Positions 35,555 through 44,359 of a stretch of DNA of 64,000 nt are shown here, in pieces; the stretch's first letter is position 1; the number at the start of each line of letters is the position of its first letter. The notes beneath the pieces were generated by a model. That model saw only the letters and a program-made list of their open reading frames with translations, was not told where the DNA came from and did not search any database. The DNA lies in the NCBI GenBank assembly GCA_018798825.1, contig CP076354.1:434001-498000 (forward strand). The letters run 5' to 3'. This DNA comes from Ochrobactrum sp. BTU1 (lineage in GTDB: Bacteria; Pseudomonadota; Alphaproteobacteria; Rhizobiales; Rhizobiaceae). The position numbers and the translations under genes are program-made.

Positions 35555-35613
35555 GAGCATTTCCAGTAAAAGTGCGAAGCGGTTTTGCGTTGGATAATGC
35601 GACAAAACAAAAA
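35555..35613. repeat. RS-type palindromic repeat, half copy 3
   Basis: GAGCATTTCCAGTAAAAGTG, with core GCGAAGCGGTTTTGCG and AAAACAAAAAG, matches the left half of copies 1 and 2. The right half (GATAGAG to the end) is missing. It begins 2 nt after the pirin stop and lies upstream of dxs. Confidence 0.7.
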
Positions 35614-35729
35614 GCCGCCGCATAGGACAACATGTCTCGCTGGGCACAATGTGATCTTTGGTCCGCTTGATCTGCGTATAATGCTGCTATACCGACAAAC
35701 CAAGATCTTACCAGAAACAGGTTGTTTCA

Positions 35730-37646
35730 ATGTCCCGACCCATTACCCCGCTGCTCGACAAGGTGCCAACGCCTGATGCCTTGCGCGAATTGCCGGAACA
35801 GGATTTGCCAAAGCTTGCGGAAGAACTGCGCGCCGAACTGGTCGATGCAGTCTCCACGACGGGCGGACATCTCGGGGCGGGGCTTGGCGTGGTGGAACTG
35901 ACCATCGCGCTGCACCATGTCTTTGACACACCGCATGACCGCATCATCTGGGATGTGGGTCATCAAGCCTACCCGCACAAAATCCTGACCGGACGCCGCG
36001 ACCGTATCCGTACGCTTAGGCAGGAAAACGGCTTGTCCGGTTTCACCAAGCGTGCTGAGAGCGAATATGACCCATTCGGTGCCGCGCATTCCTCGACCTC
36101 CATTTCGGCAGGTCTTGGCATGGCAGTCGCTGCTGATCTTTCGGGCGAAAAGCGCAATGTGATCGCGGTCATCGGCGATGGCTCCATGTCGGCTGGTATG
36201 GCCTATGAAGCGATGAACAATGCCGGTGCGCTTGATGCGCGCCTCATCGTCATTCTCAATGACAACGACATGTCGATTGCCCCGCCGACAGGTGCCATGA
36301 GTGCCTATCTGGCGCGTCTGGTATCTGGCAAGACCTATCGCAGTGTGCGTGAAGCCGCCAAGCAGGTAGCCAAGAAACTACCGAAGTTCTTGCAGGACAA
36401 GGCGCGTAAATCGGAAGAGTTTACGCGTGCCTTCTTCACCGGCGGCACGATGTTTGAAGAGCTTGGCTTCTACTATGTCGGGCCGATTGATGGTCACAAC
36501 CTCGACCATATGCTGCCGATCCTCAAAAACGTGCGTGATACGCAGGACGGCCCCGTGCTGATCCATATGGTGACGCAGAAGGGCAAGGGCTATGCGCCTG
36601 CCGAAGCTGCTGCCGACAAATATCATGGCGTGAACAAATTCGACGTCATCACCGGCAAGCAGTCGAAGCCACCGGCAAATGCGCCAAGCTACACCAAGAT
36701 TTTCGGCACAAGCCTTATTGAGGAAGCCCGTCACGACGACAAGATCGTCGCTGTCACGGCGGCAATGCCGACCGGCACCGGCCTTGATCTCTTTGGCGAA
36801 GTCTTCCCGAAGCGCGTCTTTGATGTGGGCATTGCTGAGCAACATGCGGTGACATTTGCTGCGGGCTTGGCATCTGAGGGCTATAAGCCGTTTTGTGCGA
36901 TTTATTCGACCTTCCTCCAGCGCGGCTATGATCAGGTCGTGCATGATGTGTCGATCCAGAACCTGCCCGTGCGTTTCCCAATCGACCGTGCAGGTCTGGT
37001 GGGTGCCGATGGTCCGACCCATGCTGGCTCGTTTGACACGGGCTTCCTCGCGGCGCTTCCGGGCTTTGTGGTGATGGCCGCGTCTGACGAAGCCGAACTG
37101 CGCCATATGGTGCGCACGGCGGCGGAATATGACGAAGGCCCGATCTCCTTCCGCTATCCGCGTGGCGATGGTGTCGGCGTGGAACTGCCGGAACGCGGTT
37201 CTGTGCTTGAAATCGGCAAGGGCCGCATCGTGCGCGAAGGCACCAAGGTTGCACTTTTGTCATTTGGTACCCGCTTGCAGGAATGCCTTGGCGCTGCTGA
37301 TGAGCTGGCCGCTGCTGGTCTTTCTACAACGGTTGCCGATGCACGTTTTGCCAAGCCGCTTGATCATGATCTCATCCGTCGTCTGGCGCGTGAGCATGAA
37401 GTGCTGGTAACGATTGAAGAAGGTGCGGCGGGTGGCTTTGCTGCCCATGTGCTGCAATTCCTGGCGACCGACGGTCTGCTGGACCGTGGCCTCAAGGTGC
37501 GCGTGCTGACCCTGCCAGATACCTATCAGGATCACGCCAAGCCGGAAGTCATGTATGCCAATGCCGGTCTTGACCGCGCTGGCATCGTGCACACGGTCTT
37601 TGCAGCACTGGGTCGCGAAGAAATCGCGACACCTTTCCGCGCCTGA
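35730..37646 (+). CDS. dxs: 1-deoxy-D-xylulose-5-phosphate synthase
   Basis: First enzyme of the MEP isoprenoid pathway, thiamine-diphosphate dependent. The 638-residue protein has the ThDP block [20 protein letters not shown] with [15 protein letters not shown]. The C-terminal transketolase part has [22 protein letters not shown] and [21 protein letters not shown]. Length matches the family (about 620-640). It supplies IPP/DMAPP for the polyprenyl chain used by ispB/ubiA. tlyA follows by 3 nt. Confidence 0.97.
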   Translation: MSRPITPLLDKVPTPDALRELPEQDLPKLAEELRAELVDAVSTTGGHLGAGLGVVELTIALHHVFDTPHDRIIWDVGHQAYPHKILTGRRDRIRTLRQENGLSGFTKRAESEYDPFGAAHSSTSISAGLGMAVAADLSGEKRNVIAVIGDGSMSAGMAYEAMNNAGALDARLIVILNDNDMSIAPPTGAMSAYLARLVSGKTYRSVREAAKQVAKKLPKFLQDKARKSEEFTRAFFTGGTMFEELGFYYVGPIDGHNLDHMLPILKNVRDTQDGPVLIHMVTQKGKGYAPAEAAADKYHGVNKFDVITGKQSKPPANAPSYTKIFGTSLIEEARHDDKIVAVTAAMPTGTGLDLFGEVFPKRVFDVGIAEQHAVTFAAGLASEGYKPFCAIYSTFLQRGYDQVVHDVSIQNLPVRFPIDRAGLVGADGPTHAGSFDTGFLAALPGFVVMAASDEAELRHMVRTAAEYDEGPISFRYPRGDGVGVELPERGSVLEIGKGRIVREGTKVALLSFGTRLQECLGAADELAAAGLSTTVADARFAKPLDHDLIRRLAREHEVLVTIEEGAAGGFAAHVLQFLATDGLLDRGLKVRVLTLPDTYQDHAKPEVMYANAGLDRAGIVHTVFAALGREEIATPFRA

Positions 37647-37649
37647 TTG

Positions 37650-38411
37650 ATGAGCGAAGCATCATTGGATAACCGCCCGCGTCTTGACCAGTTGCTGGTT
37701 GACCGCGGGTTGTTCGCCACGCGCTCGCGTGCGCGTGACGCCATTCAGCGCGGCACGGTGAAGGTTGACGGCAAACCCGTCACCAAGCCGGGGCAAAATG
37801 TTCTGCGTACGGCAGAACTAAGCGTGGATGATCCCGCAAGCGCCTATGTCTCGCGCGGTGCGCTGAAGCTTATCGCCGCACTCGATCACTTCAATCTCGA
37901 TGTGAAGGGCCTGAGCGCGCTTGATATTGGCGCATCGACCGGCGGCTTTACGCAAGTGCTGCTTGAGCGCGGCAGCAATCATGTCATCGCCATTGATGTT
38001 GGGCATGACCAGTTGCATGAGAGCCTCCGCAATGACCCGCGTGTCACCAACAAGGAGGGCGTTAATGCCCGTGTGCTGGATTTCAGCCACCTTGATGGCC
38101 GCGATATTGGCTGCGTTGTTTCGGATGTGAGCTTCATTTCCTTGAAACTCGCTTTGCCACCGGCATTGGCCTTGGCGCAAAAAGATGCTATCTGCGCGCT
38201 TCTCGTAAAGCCGCAGTTTGAAGCCGGGCGTGAAGCCATCGGCAAAGGTGGCATTTTGCGTGACCCGAAAGACGGCGAACGCATTGCGGAAGAATTGAAA
38301 TCATGGCTTGAGACGCAGCCCGGTTGGCGCGCGCTCGGCCTTTGCCCGTCACCCATTGAGGGCGGCGACGGCAATCGTGAATATCTCTTGGCAGGAAAGA
38401 AAGACCAATGA
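37650..38411 (+). CDS. tlyA: TlyA family rRNA 2'-O-methyltransferase (S4 + FtsJ-like)
   Basis: 253-residue protein. An N-terminal S4 RNA-binding domain (residues about 8-70: RLDQLLVDRGLFATRSRARD) is followed by a SAM-binding FtsJ-like domain with SALDIGASTGGFTQVLLERG and CVVSDVSFISLKLALP. Known members methylate 16S C1409 and 23S C1920 ribose. A haemolysin label is historical. ATG 37650 is 3 nt after dxs; its TGA overlaps the next ATG (ATGA). Confidence 0.93.
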   Translation: MSEASLDNRPRLDQLLVDRGLFATRSRARDAIQRGTVKVDGKPVTKPGQNVLRTAELSVDDPASAYVSRGALKLIAALDHFNLDVKGLSALDIGASTGGFTQVLLERGSNHVIAIDVGHDQLHESLRNDPRVTNKEGVNARVLDFSHLDGRDIGCVVSDVSFISLKLALPPALALAQKDAICALLVKPQFEAGREAIGKGGILRDPKDGERIAEELKSWLETQPGWRALGLCPSPIEGGDGNREYLLAGKKDQ

Positions 38412-39637
38412 CGACCCAGGTAACAATCCGCTCGATGGGTGCGGGCGGCGATGGCGTCGCCAATCTTCCCGATGGTCAGCTTTTTGTGCCTTTCACACTG
38501 CCCGGCGAAGTGGCCAATGTGGCGCGCGACAAAAACCGCGCGACAGTGATGGCATTGCTTGAAACCTCCGCTGAGCGTCAGGACCCAGCCTGCCAGCATT
38601 TTGAAGATTGCGGCGGCTGCGCTTTGCAGCATTGGCAGGATGAGCCTTACCGCGCATGGAAGCGCGAACTGGTGGTCTCTGCCTTAAAGGGCAGGGGCCT
38701 TGAGGTTGAAGTCGATGAGCTGGTCGCTTGCCAGCCACAGTCGCGCCGCCGTGCAACCTTTGCTGCGCGCAAGACGGAAAAGGGCGTGCTGCTTGGCTTT
38801 AACCGACACCAGAGCCACGAGATCATCGATATTGTCGAATGCGCCGTCACAGTGCCGGAAATCATTTCGCGGCTTGATGACCTGCGCGAAGTGGGCGCGT
38901 TGATTGCACCCGGCTCCAAGCCGTTCAAACTGGCGGCAACCGTAACCGCATCGGGCCTTGATCTGGCGGCAAGCGGCTGCGGCAAACTCACCGACGAGCA
39001 GCGCCGCGCGCTCACCGCACTCATTATGAAGAAAGGCTTTGCCCGCCTTTCGCATGAAGGTGAAATCATCGTCGAGCCTAAAAAGCCAGTTATTCATATC
39101 GGCAATGTGCCAGTTCCGGTGCCTCCGGGTTGCTTCTTGCAGGCAACGGTCGATGCAGAAGAAGCGATGGTGTCGCTGGTTCAGGCACATCTTGGCAAGG
39201 CCAAGCGCGTTGCAGACCTCTTCTGTGGTGTGGGCACATTCGCGCTGCATATTGCGGAAAAGTGCGCGGTCCACGCGATCGAAAACGATGCTCCGGCGCT
39301 GGCAGCGCTTGATCGCGGTATCCGCCATGTGCAGGGCCGAAAACCTGTCTCGGTTGAACGCCGCGACCTCTTCCGCCGTCCGTTGATGCCAAAGGAACTG
39401 CTGCCTTACAATGCAGTGGTCTTCGATCCGCCGCGCGCGGGTGCAGAAGAACAGGCGCTGGAACTGGCTAAATCCAAGGTGGAGAAGGTTGTCGCGATCT
39501 CGTGCAACCCGGTAACGCTTGCCCGCGACCTCGCCATTCTGGTGAAGGGTGGCTACCGCATTACCCGCGTCACACCGATTGACCAGTTCCTCTGGTCGCC
39601 ACATGTCGAAGCCGTGGCGACGTTGGTGAAGAAGTAA
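38408..39637 (+). CDS. Class I SAM-dependent RNA methyltransferase (RumA/TrmA-like)
   Basis: 409-residue RNA m5U-type methyltransferase. The iron-sulfur cysteines are visible in DPACQHFEDCGGCALQHW (residues about 60-74). The SAM site is ADLFCGVGTFALHIAEKC. The catalytic Cys is in VVAISCNPVTLARDLAILV. It is shorter than RlmD and lacks a clear N-terminal TRAM domain (the start, MTTQVTIRSMGAGGDGVAN, is TRAM-like but short). The target is not assignable. It overlaps tlyA by 4 nt and ends in a terminator. Confidence 0.9.
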   Translation: MTTQVTIRSMGAGGDGVANLPDGQLFVPFTLPGEVANVARDKNRATVMALLETSAERQDPACQHFEDCGGCALQHWQDEPYRAWKRELVVSALKGRGLEVEVDELVACQPQSRRRATFAARKTEKGVLLGFNRHQSHEIIDIVECAVTVPEIISRLDDLREVGALIAPGSKPFKLAATVTASGLDLAASGCGKLTDEQRRALTALIMKKGFARLSHEGEIIVEPKKPVIHIGNVPVPVPPGCFLQATVDAEEAMVSLVQAHLGKAKRVADLFCGVGTFALHIAEKCAVHAIENDAPALAALDRGIRHVQGRKPVSVERRDLFRRPLMPKELLPYNAVVFDPPRAGAEEQALELAKSKVEKVVAISCNPVTLARDLAILVKGGYRITRVTPIDQFLWSPHVEAVATLVKK

Positions 39638-39649
39638 AGTTGAGAGAAG

Positions 39650-39677
39650 AAGCCGGGCAATAAAGCTCGGCTTTTTT
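39650..39677 (+). terminator. Rho-independent terminator after the RNA methyltransferase
   Basis: AAGCCGGGC (39650-39658) pairs with GCTCGGCTT (39665-39673, one G-U) around AATAAA, followed by TTTT. It separates the housekeeping operon from the AT-rich DUF2971 gene. Confidence 0.8.
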
Positions 39678-39702
39678 GTATTTCATTTTCGCGGGGGCGC
39701 TT

Positions 39703-40689
39703 ATGAAAATTCCAGATAAGCTATATCGTTTTAGGCCGTTGGATGAGGCTCTCATAGAGCGAGAGTTGGACGCGCTTAAAAACAGTTATTTGTATTCTCC
39801 ATCGTTTGCCAGCATGAATGATCCGATGGAAGCCTTTTACAATTTGGGAGATCCAGCGGACGCCATTGTTAATTCTATGCTCGAAGTGTCTGGGAAAAGC
39901 GTGGAGCATTTATATGGCTTAGCTAGAAATACTATAAGCGGTTTTGGCTTAGTTTCATTTTCAAATTCGTACGAAAATTTGCCGATGTGGGCATACTATG
40001 CCAGTAATTTTGCCGGTATGTGCTTGGAATTTGAAACCACAGATTTGCATATAGGTGATTTTCAAAACGAGAATGTTTACCCTGTGAAATATGAGCGGGA
40101 TGCGCTGCCCGCTATTGGCTTTGTCGAGTTAGCTAACGGCTTTCCACACACCATCCAGGAAAGATTTACTCGCAAACGTATCGAGTGGAAACATGAGAAC
40201 GAGTGGCGGCTTCTTGTTGGCAGTGTTGGGCGTAAGTACTATTTAGATGATGCGTTACGTCGAGTGTTCCTAGGGCCAAGAGTTAGTTCAGGCCATGTTA
40301 AGAAAATATGCTCACTTTTAGATCGACGTCCAGTTGAAATACTACAGGGCGAAGTTGAGGGATTCACATTAAAGTTTCACACCATAAAATCTGCTCGACC
40401 ATTAGAAGAATGTGAGAAAACAGGCGCGGGGAGATTTGACTCAGACGACGCGTTGTACTCAGATTCATCGATAGCCGATAATATAATGGTTCCGATGGAT
40501 GTTCTGCTTAAGCACTGTCAAAAAATCGCACTTCGTCCCAATTTGGAAGAGTTATCCTATATTGGCGTTGATAGCAGTAATAAGGACCAATTTTTTCTAT
40601 CGATGCGGTTTAAATTGCGGAGTGGTCGTACAGTTTACCACACGCAATATCTAAGCAAGCGTTGCGAGTTGATTGAGGGAGCGCCTTGA
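39703..40689 (+). CDS. DUF2971 domain protein, AT-rich accessory gene
   Basis: 328-residue protein of the DUF2971 family. N-terminal part: DKLYRFRPLDEALIERELD, SPSFASMNDPMEAFY, SFSNSYENLPMWAYYAS and FAGMCLEFE, followed by RKRIEWKHENEWRLLVG, the signature segments of that family. The last about 100 residues are extra and unrecognised. Function is unproven; DUF2971 proteins often occur singly among mobile or defence-associated genes. Codons are rich in A and T (TTA, ATA, AAA) unlike all neighbours, which are GC-rich. ATG 39703 follows GGGGGCG. No partner gene is adjacent. Confidence 0.8.
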   Translation: MKIPDKLYRFRPLDEALIERELDALKNSYLYSPSFASMNDPMEAFYNLGDPADAIVNSMLEVSGKSVEHLYGLARNTISGFGLVSFSNSYENLPMWAYYASNFAGMCLEFETTDLHIGDFQNENVYPVKYERDALPAIGFVELANGFPHTIQERFTRKRIEWKHENEWRLLVGSVGRKYYLDDALRRVFLGPRVSSGHVKKICSLLDRRPVEILQGEVEGFTLKFHTIKSARPLEECEKTGAGRFDSDDALYSDSSIADNIMVPMDVLLKHCQKIALRPNLEELSYIGVDSSNKDQFFLSMRFKLRSGRTVYHTQYLSKRCELIEGAP

Positions 40690-40714
40690 AGTGGGGATGA
40701 AAATCACTTTTCGC

Positions 40715-41407
40715 TTAGCTTAACGCCCAATCAACCGCCGCTTCTGCATGTAGCCGTGTCGTGTCAAACACCGGCACGGGGCTGTCTTCTTGACCAATCA
40801 GCAGCATGATTTCGGTGCAGCCGAGGATGATAACCTCTGCGCCGCGCTCGACGAGGCGTTGGATCACCGCGCGGTATTTTTCGCGTGAGGCATCGCGCAC
40901 TTCGCCAACAACAAGTTCTTGATAGATGATGTCATGCACGGTTTTGCGGTCGGCATCGTCGGGCGTCAAAACTTCAAGCCCATGCCTGGAGGCGAGGCGG
41001 CCTTTGTAGAAATCCTGCTCCATCGTGAAAGCGGTGCCGAGAAGGCCTACTTTGGAGAGGCCTTGGGCCTTGATCTTTTCTGCAGTCGGGTCTGCAATAT
41101 GCACAAGCGGGATTGATGTGGCGCGTTCAATATCAGCGGCCATTTTATGCATCGTGTTGGTGCAGATGAGGATGAAATCCGCACCGCCCTTTTCAAGGTT
41201 TTGAGCCGCCTCAATCATCAGCTTTGTCAGTTCGTCCCATTTGCCCTGATGCTGGAGATGCTCGATTGCACCAAAATCCATCGACCACATCAGGCTCTTT
41301 GCCGAATGCGTGCCACCAAGCCTTGCACGGATTTCCTGGTTGATGATGCGATAATATTCCTGCGAGCTTTCCCAGCTCATCCCGCCAATCAGTCCAATCG
41401 TTTTCAT
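40715..41407 (-). CDS. Aspartate/glutamate racemase family protein
   Basis: 230-residue cofactor-free racemase. Two catalytic Cys regions are present: ILICTNTMHKMA and VIILGCTEIMLLIG. The N-terminus KTIGLIGGMSWESSQEYYR is typical of the YgeA/aspartate racemase group. The substrate (Asp, Glu or a hydantoin) is not determined. The ATG at 41407 follows GGAGGGCTTG. It follows the LOG-family gene on the minus strand, with a hairpin between them. Confidence 0.88.
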   Translation of the reverse strand: MKTIGLIGGMSWESSQEYYRIINQEIRARLGGTHSAKSLMWSMDFGAIEHLQHQGKWDELTKLMIEAAQNLEKGGADFILICTNTMHKMAADIERATSIPLVHIADPTAEKIKAQGLSKVGLLGTAFTMEQDFYKGRLASRHGLEVLTPDDADRKTVHDIIYQELVVGEVRDASREKYRAVIQRLVERGAEVIILGCTEIMLLIGQEDSPVPVFDTTRLHAEAAVDWALS

Positions 41408-41429
41408 CAAGCCCTCCCGGATATAATGA

Positions 41430-41449
41430 AGGGCGGATCGCTCCGCCCT
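41430..41449 (-). terminator. Hairpin between the LOG-family and racemase genes
   Basis: AGGGCGGA (41430-41437) pairs with TCCGCCCT (41442-41449). On the minus strand it is followed by TCATTATAT, so it could be a weak terminator of the LOG-family transcript. Confidence 0.4.
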
Positions 41450-41485
41450 CATTCTTCAATCACGCATAATGGTTCAGTGCGGTGA

Positions 41486-42088
41486 TTACATCTTTTCGAT
41501 GATTTTTGGATCGCCTTCATGCGCGCGGCCATTGGCAGCGAGGATTGCAGGCACGATGTCTTTGGCCTGATCGATCACCAGCGGCTTCACCTGATGCGCG
41601 GTGTGCAGGAAGCCCTCATTTGTCATGTGCTCAAGCAATGTGAGCATTGGTTGCCAGAAATTGTTGATATTGGCGAAGACCATCGGCTTGCGATGCTTGC
41701 CAAGCTGCGCCCATGTCATCATTTCCACGATTTCTTCAACCGTGCCAATACCGCCGGGAAGGGTGACGAAAGCGTCAGACTTCTGGAACATCAGATGCTT
41801 GCGCTCGTGCATGTCGCCGACGATGATGAGTTCAGTCAGCTCCTGCGCCTTTTCAAGGCTTGCTTCTTTGTCGAGCAGGAAGGTCGGGATGATGCCAGTG
41901 ACTTCGCCACCAGCTTCCATCACACCCTGCGCAACCGCGCCCATGATGCCGCGTGTGCCGCCGCCATAAACAAGGCGAATGCCGTGTTCTGCAAGGGAAC
42001 GACCGAGCGTCAAACCTGCTTCACGATAGATTGGATTTAAGCCCGTTGAAGAGCCGCAATAAACACAAATGGATCGAATCTCAGACAT
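41486..42088 (-). CDS. LOG family protein (cytokinin riboside 5'-monophosphate phosphoribohydrolase-like)
   Basis: 200-residue Rossmann-fold nucleotidase. Core motif PGGIGTVEE (in FVTLPGGIGTVEEIVEMM) and the N-terminal YGGGTRGIMGAVAQGVM match the LOG family, which cleaves nucleoside 5'-monophosphates to a base and ribose 5-phosphate. The bacterial role is mostly AMP/GMP turnover; cytokinin activity is not implied by sequence. ATG at 42088. It is divergent from the MliC gene with 105 nt between. Confidence 0.92.
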   Translation of the reverse strand: MSEIRSICVYCGSSTGLNPIYREAGLTLGRSLAEHGIRLVYGGGTRGIMGAVAQGVMEAGGEVTGIIPTFLLDKEASLEKAQELTELIIVGDMHERKHLMFQKSDAFVTLPGGIGTVEEIVEMMTWAQLGKHRKPMVFANINNFWQPMLTLLEHMTNEGFLHTAHQVKPLVIDQAKDIVPAILAANGRAHEGDPKIIEKM

Positions 42089-42193
42089 GATTTCTTGTGC
42101 GCCTTTGGCGTTTGAGCGTCAAGCTTTGGCTAGACTTTTCAAGCCAGACCTATAACTCTGGAAAGGTAAAATTTTGACAGGGAGTTCGATGGC

Positions 42194-42541
42194 ATGAAGA
42201 AATGGATTTTGTTGGCAGGTCTTTCGCTGGCTGCATCGAATGCATCGGCAGGTGAGATCACGATCCAGCTTCCTGACGATGTTGATGTGACTGTAAATTC
42301 AGTGCTCTACAAATGCGGTGATCAGAATGTTTCTGCTACCTATTACAATGCGGGTGATAACTCGCTTGTTGAACTTGAAATGGAAGATAACACGGTCATC
42401 GCAGCCAATGTCCTTTCCGGTTCCGGTGCTAAATATGCGGGCGGGATTTACGTCTGGTGGACCAAAGGTGAAACTGCCGATTTGTATAATCTGATGGATG
42501 ATCCGGAACAGGAAAAGCCGATCAGCTGCAAGGAAGAGTAA
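42194..42541 (+). CDS. MliC family lysozyme inhibitor
   Basis: 115-residue secreted protein with a signal peptide (MKKWILLAGLSLAASNASA). The MliC signature is SGSGAKYAGGIYVWWTKGE, with two Cys (YKCGDQN and PISCKEE) that would form the usual disulfide. It binds and inhibits C-type lysozyme in the periplasm. No lipobox is seen, so it is the soluble (PliC-like) form. Brucella-type members are reported as virulence-related (from memory). The gene is monocistronic, divergent from the LOG-family gene. Confidence 0.9.
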   Translation: MKKWILLAGLSLAASNASAGEITIQLPDDVDVTVNSVLYKCGDQNVSATYYNAGDNSLVELEMEDNTVIAANVLSGSGAKYAGGIYVWWTKGETADLYNLMDDPEQEKPISCKEE

Positions 42542-42655
42542 TTTCACAGCAATAATCATTCGGATAGCGCTCGCAATTCGGCTCAACTTCTTGTGAGGTG
42601 CAGAAAAAAGCGATAAACCCGGAGGTTAATTTATCTCTTGTGGGTTTCGGGCCGA

Positions 42656-43909
42656 ATGCAAAACTATAGATATGGGGTTATCGGTGTTCTTCTCGTCCTC
42701 GTTCTTGGCGGGGGCGCGTATTATTGGAATTCTCTGAAAGAGCAGGCTGTTACGTCGGATTCGGACGTTGCTGCAAAGGCTCCTGAAACCGGCAGTTCAT
42801 CAAAGTCTGCCGAGGCGCAAGCGCCCGCTGCAACACAAGAGCCAGAAAAACCAGCCGATGCTCAGCCGCAGCAATCGACTGAACAGCCTGCGCCAGAGGC
42901 AGCAAAAGAAGCGCCGAAAGAAGCGAAAGTTCCGGTCTTCGATATTCTGCGTGTAGAAACAGATGGTTCTGTCGTAATTGCCGGTCAGGCTGCTGCGAAT
43001 GCTGCCATCGAAATCATTTCCGGTTCCAAGGTGCTGGGGACGGCTAAGGCCGGTGAAAACGGCGACTTCGCTATCGTTCTCGATCAGCCGCTTGAACCGG
43101 GCGATCACCAGCTGGTGCTGCGTGCTGGCGGTGAGGGCGGCAATGTTGCAACCTCTGCGCAAACTGCGATTGTTTCCGTTCCCGATAACAGCAAGGGCCA
43201 GGTATTGGCGCTGGTTGAAGAGCCGGGCCAGGCCAGTCGCCTGATCACCAAGCCAGAAGTCCCAGCTCAGCAAACGACCGCTTCAACCGCGCCGGATGCA
43301 GCTCCTACCGAAACCGCGCCGCAGGCTAAGCCTGATCCCGATGCGCCGATTGCCATCGAGGCTGTCGAGATTGAAGGCGACAGGGTCTTTGTTGCAGGTA
43401 AGGCCAATGGTCCGAAGGATGGAAACAGCGTTGTTGTGAACGCCAATGATATCATGCTTGGTGCCAGCCCGATTTCGCCGGAAGGTCGTTTTCTGGTGCA
43501 GAGCCAGAAGCCCCTCGCAGTGGGCGACTACATTATTCGTGCTGATCTTCTCGATAGCTCTTCTCGTGTGATTGCCACAGCGCGCGTGCCTTTCCGCCGC
43601 GAAGCTGGCGAAAATGTTTCGGCTGTTGCTTCGGGAACTGGCGATCAGAACTCCAGTGCGGGAGAAGCAACCAGCGCCACACCTTTGCAGAAGGTGGAAG
43701 GCTCTGTGATCATCCGCAAGGGTGATAATCTCTGGACGATTTCGAAGCGAACATATGGTCAGGGTACACGATACACGACGATCTATCTCGCGAACCGCGA
43801 TCAGATCCGTAATCCTGACCTGATTTTGCCGGGACAGGTCTTTGCAATGCCGCAGCAGCCGCTCGGTGATGACGAAGTGCAGCGCCGACTGCGGGATTCG
43901 GCAAACTGA
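42656..43909 (+). CDS. LysM domain protein with Ig-like repeats
   Basis: About 417-residue envelope protein. A single N-terminal membrane anchor (GVIGVLLVLVLGGGAYYW) is followed by a low-complexity Ala/Pro/Glu/Gln-rich linker (about 25-90). Two Ig-like modules follow (VVIAGQAAANAAIEIISGSK and VFVAGKANGPKDGNSVVVN). The C-terminal LysM has RKGDNLWTISKRTYGQGT and ends ILPGQVFAMPQQPL. LysM binds peptidoglycan. ATG 42656 is used. A TTG at 42638 has GGAGG twelve bases upstream, which would add six residues. Confidence 0.86.
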   Translation: MQNYRYGVIGVLLVLVLGGGAYYWNSLKEQAVTSDSDVAAKAPETGSSSKSAEAQAPAATQEPEKPADAQPQQSTEQPAPEAAKEAPKEAKVPVFDILRVETDGSVVIAGQAAANAAIEIISGSKVLGTAKAGENGDFAIVLDQPLEPGDHQLVLRAGGEGGNVATSAQTAIVSVPDNSKGQVLALVEEPGQASRLITKPEVPAQQTTASTAPDAAPTETAPQAKPDPDAPIAIEAVEIEGDRVFVAGKANGPKDGNSVVVNANDIMLGASPISPEGRFLVQSQKPLAVGDYIIRADLLDSSSRVIATARVPFRREAGENVSAVASGTGDQNSSAGEATSATPLQKVEGSVIIRKGDNLWTISKRTYGQGTRYTTIYLANRDQIRNPDLILPGQVFAMPQQPLGDDEVQRRLRDSAN

Positions 43910-43983
43910 TATAAATCGGCAATATCTGTTTTGTGAACGCAGTGTCCTTTAGAAAGGATGCTGCGTTATATTGCCTTTTTGAG

Positions 43984-44010
43984 TATAATCGTATATCGTC
44001 GATTTACGAT
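43984..44010 (+). promoter_or_regulatory. -10 box and palindromic ArsR-type operator upstream of arsR-atm1
   Basis: A perfect TATAAT (43984-43989) overlaps the inverted repeat ATCGTA (43988-43993) and TACGAT (44005-44010), spacer 11. A shorter palindrome, ATCG-T-CGAT, lies within it. ArsR dimers bind such repeats over the core promoter. No good -35 is seen. Confidence 0.5.
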
Positions 44011-44344
44011 GAATATTTCCTTCGAGACGATGTCCGATGTTTTTCCGGGCGTAGACGACGACCTTGCGGCGCGTATTTATGCAGCGCTCGGTCATCCCGT
44101 TCGCATTCACATTCTCCGGCAGCTGATTCTTGAAGATGCCTGCTGCTGCAAGGATATTGTCGGCCGTCTCGACCTCGCTCAGTCCACGGTATCGCAGCAT
44201 CTCAAGGTTCTCGTACAGGCCGGCCTTATCGACTATCGGCCCGACCGCCAGACTTCACGCTACAGCGTCAACTGGCAGCAATTGTCCATCATTCGTTCGC
44301 ATCTCGCAGCCTTTCGAAATGGCTGCTGCGAAAAAACTGTCTGA
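44009..44344 (+). CDS. ArsR family transcriptional regulator
   Basis: 111-residue metalloregulator-type HTH protein. The HTH reads CKDIVGRLDLAQSTVSQHLK, with a winged part TSRYSVNWQQL. Cys residues are clustered in EDACCCKDIV and at the C-terminus NGCCEKTV, which could bind a soft metal or sense thiol state. It precedes an Atm1-type ABC transporter by 15 nt, suggesting control of that exporter. The start is uncertain: ATG 44009 overlaps the operator, and ATG 44030 gives MSDVFPGVDDD. An upstream in-frame start at 43958 is unlikely. Confidence 0.88.
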   Translation: MNISFETMSDVFPGVDDDLAARIYAALGHPVRIHILRQLILEDACCCKDIVGRLDLAQSTVSQHLKVLVQAGLIDYRPDRQTSRYSVNWQQLSIIRSHLAAFRNGCCEKTV

Positions 44345-44359
44345 TTTGAAAGAAACATC

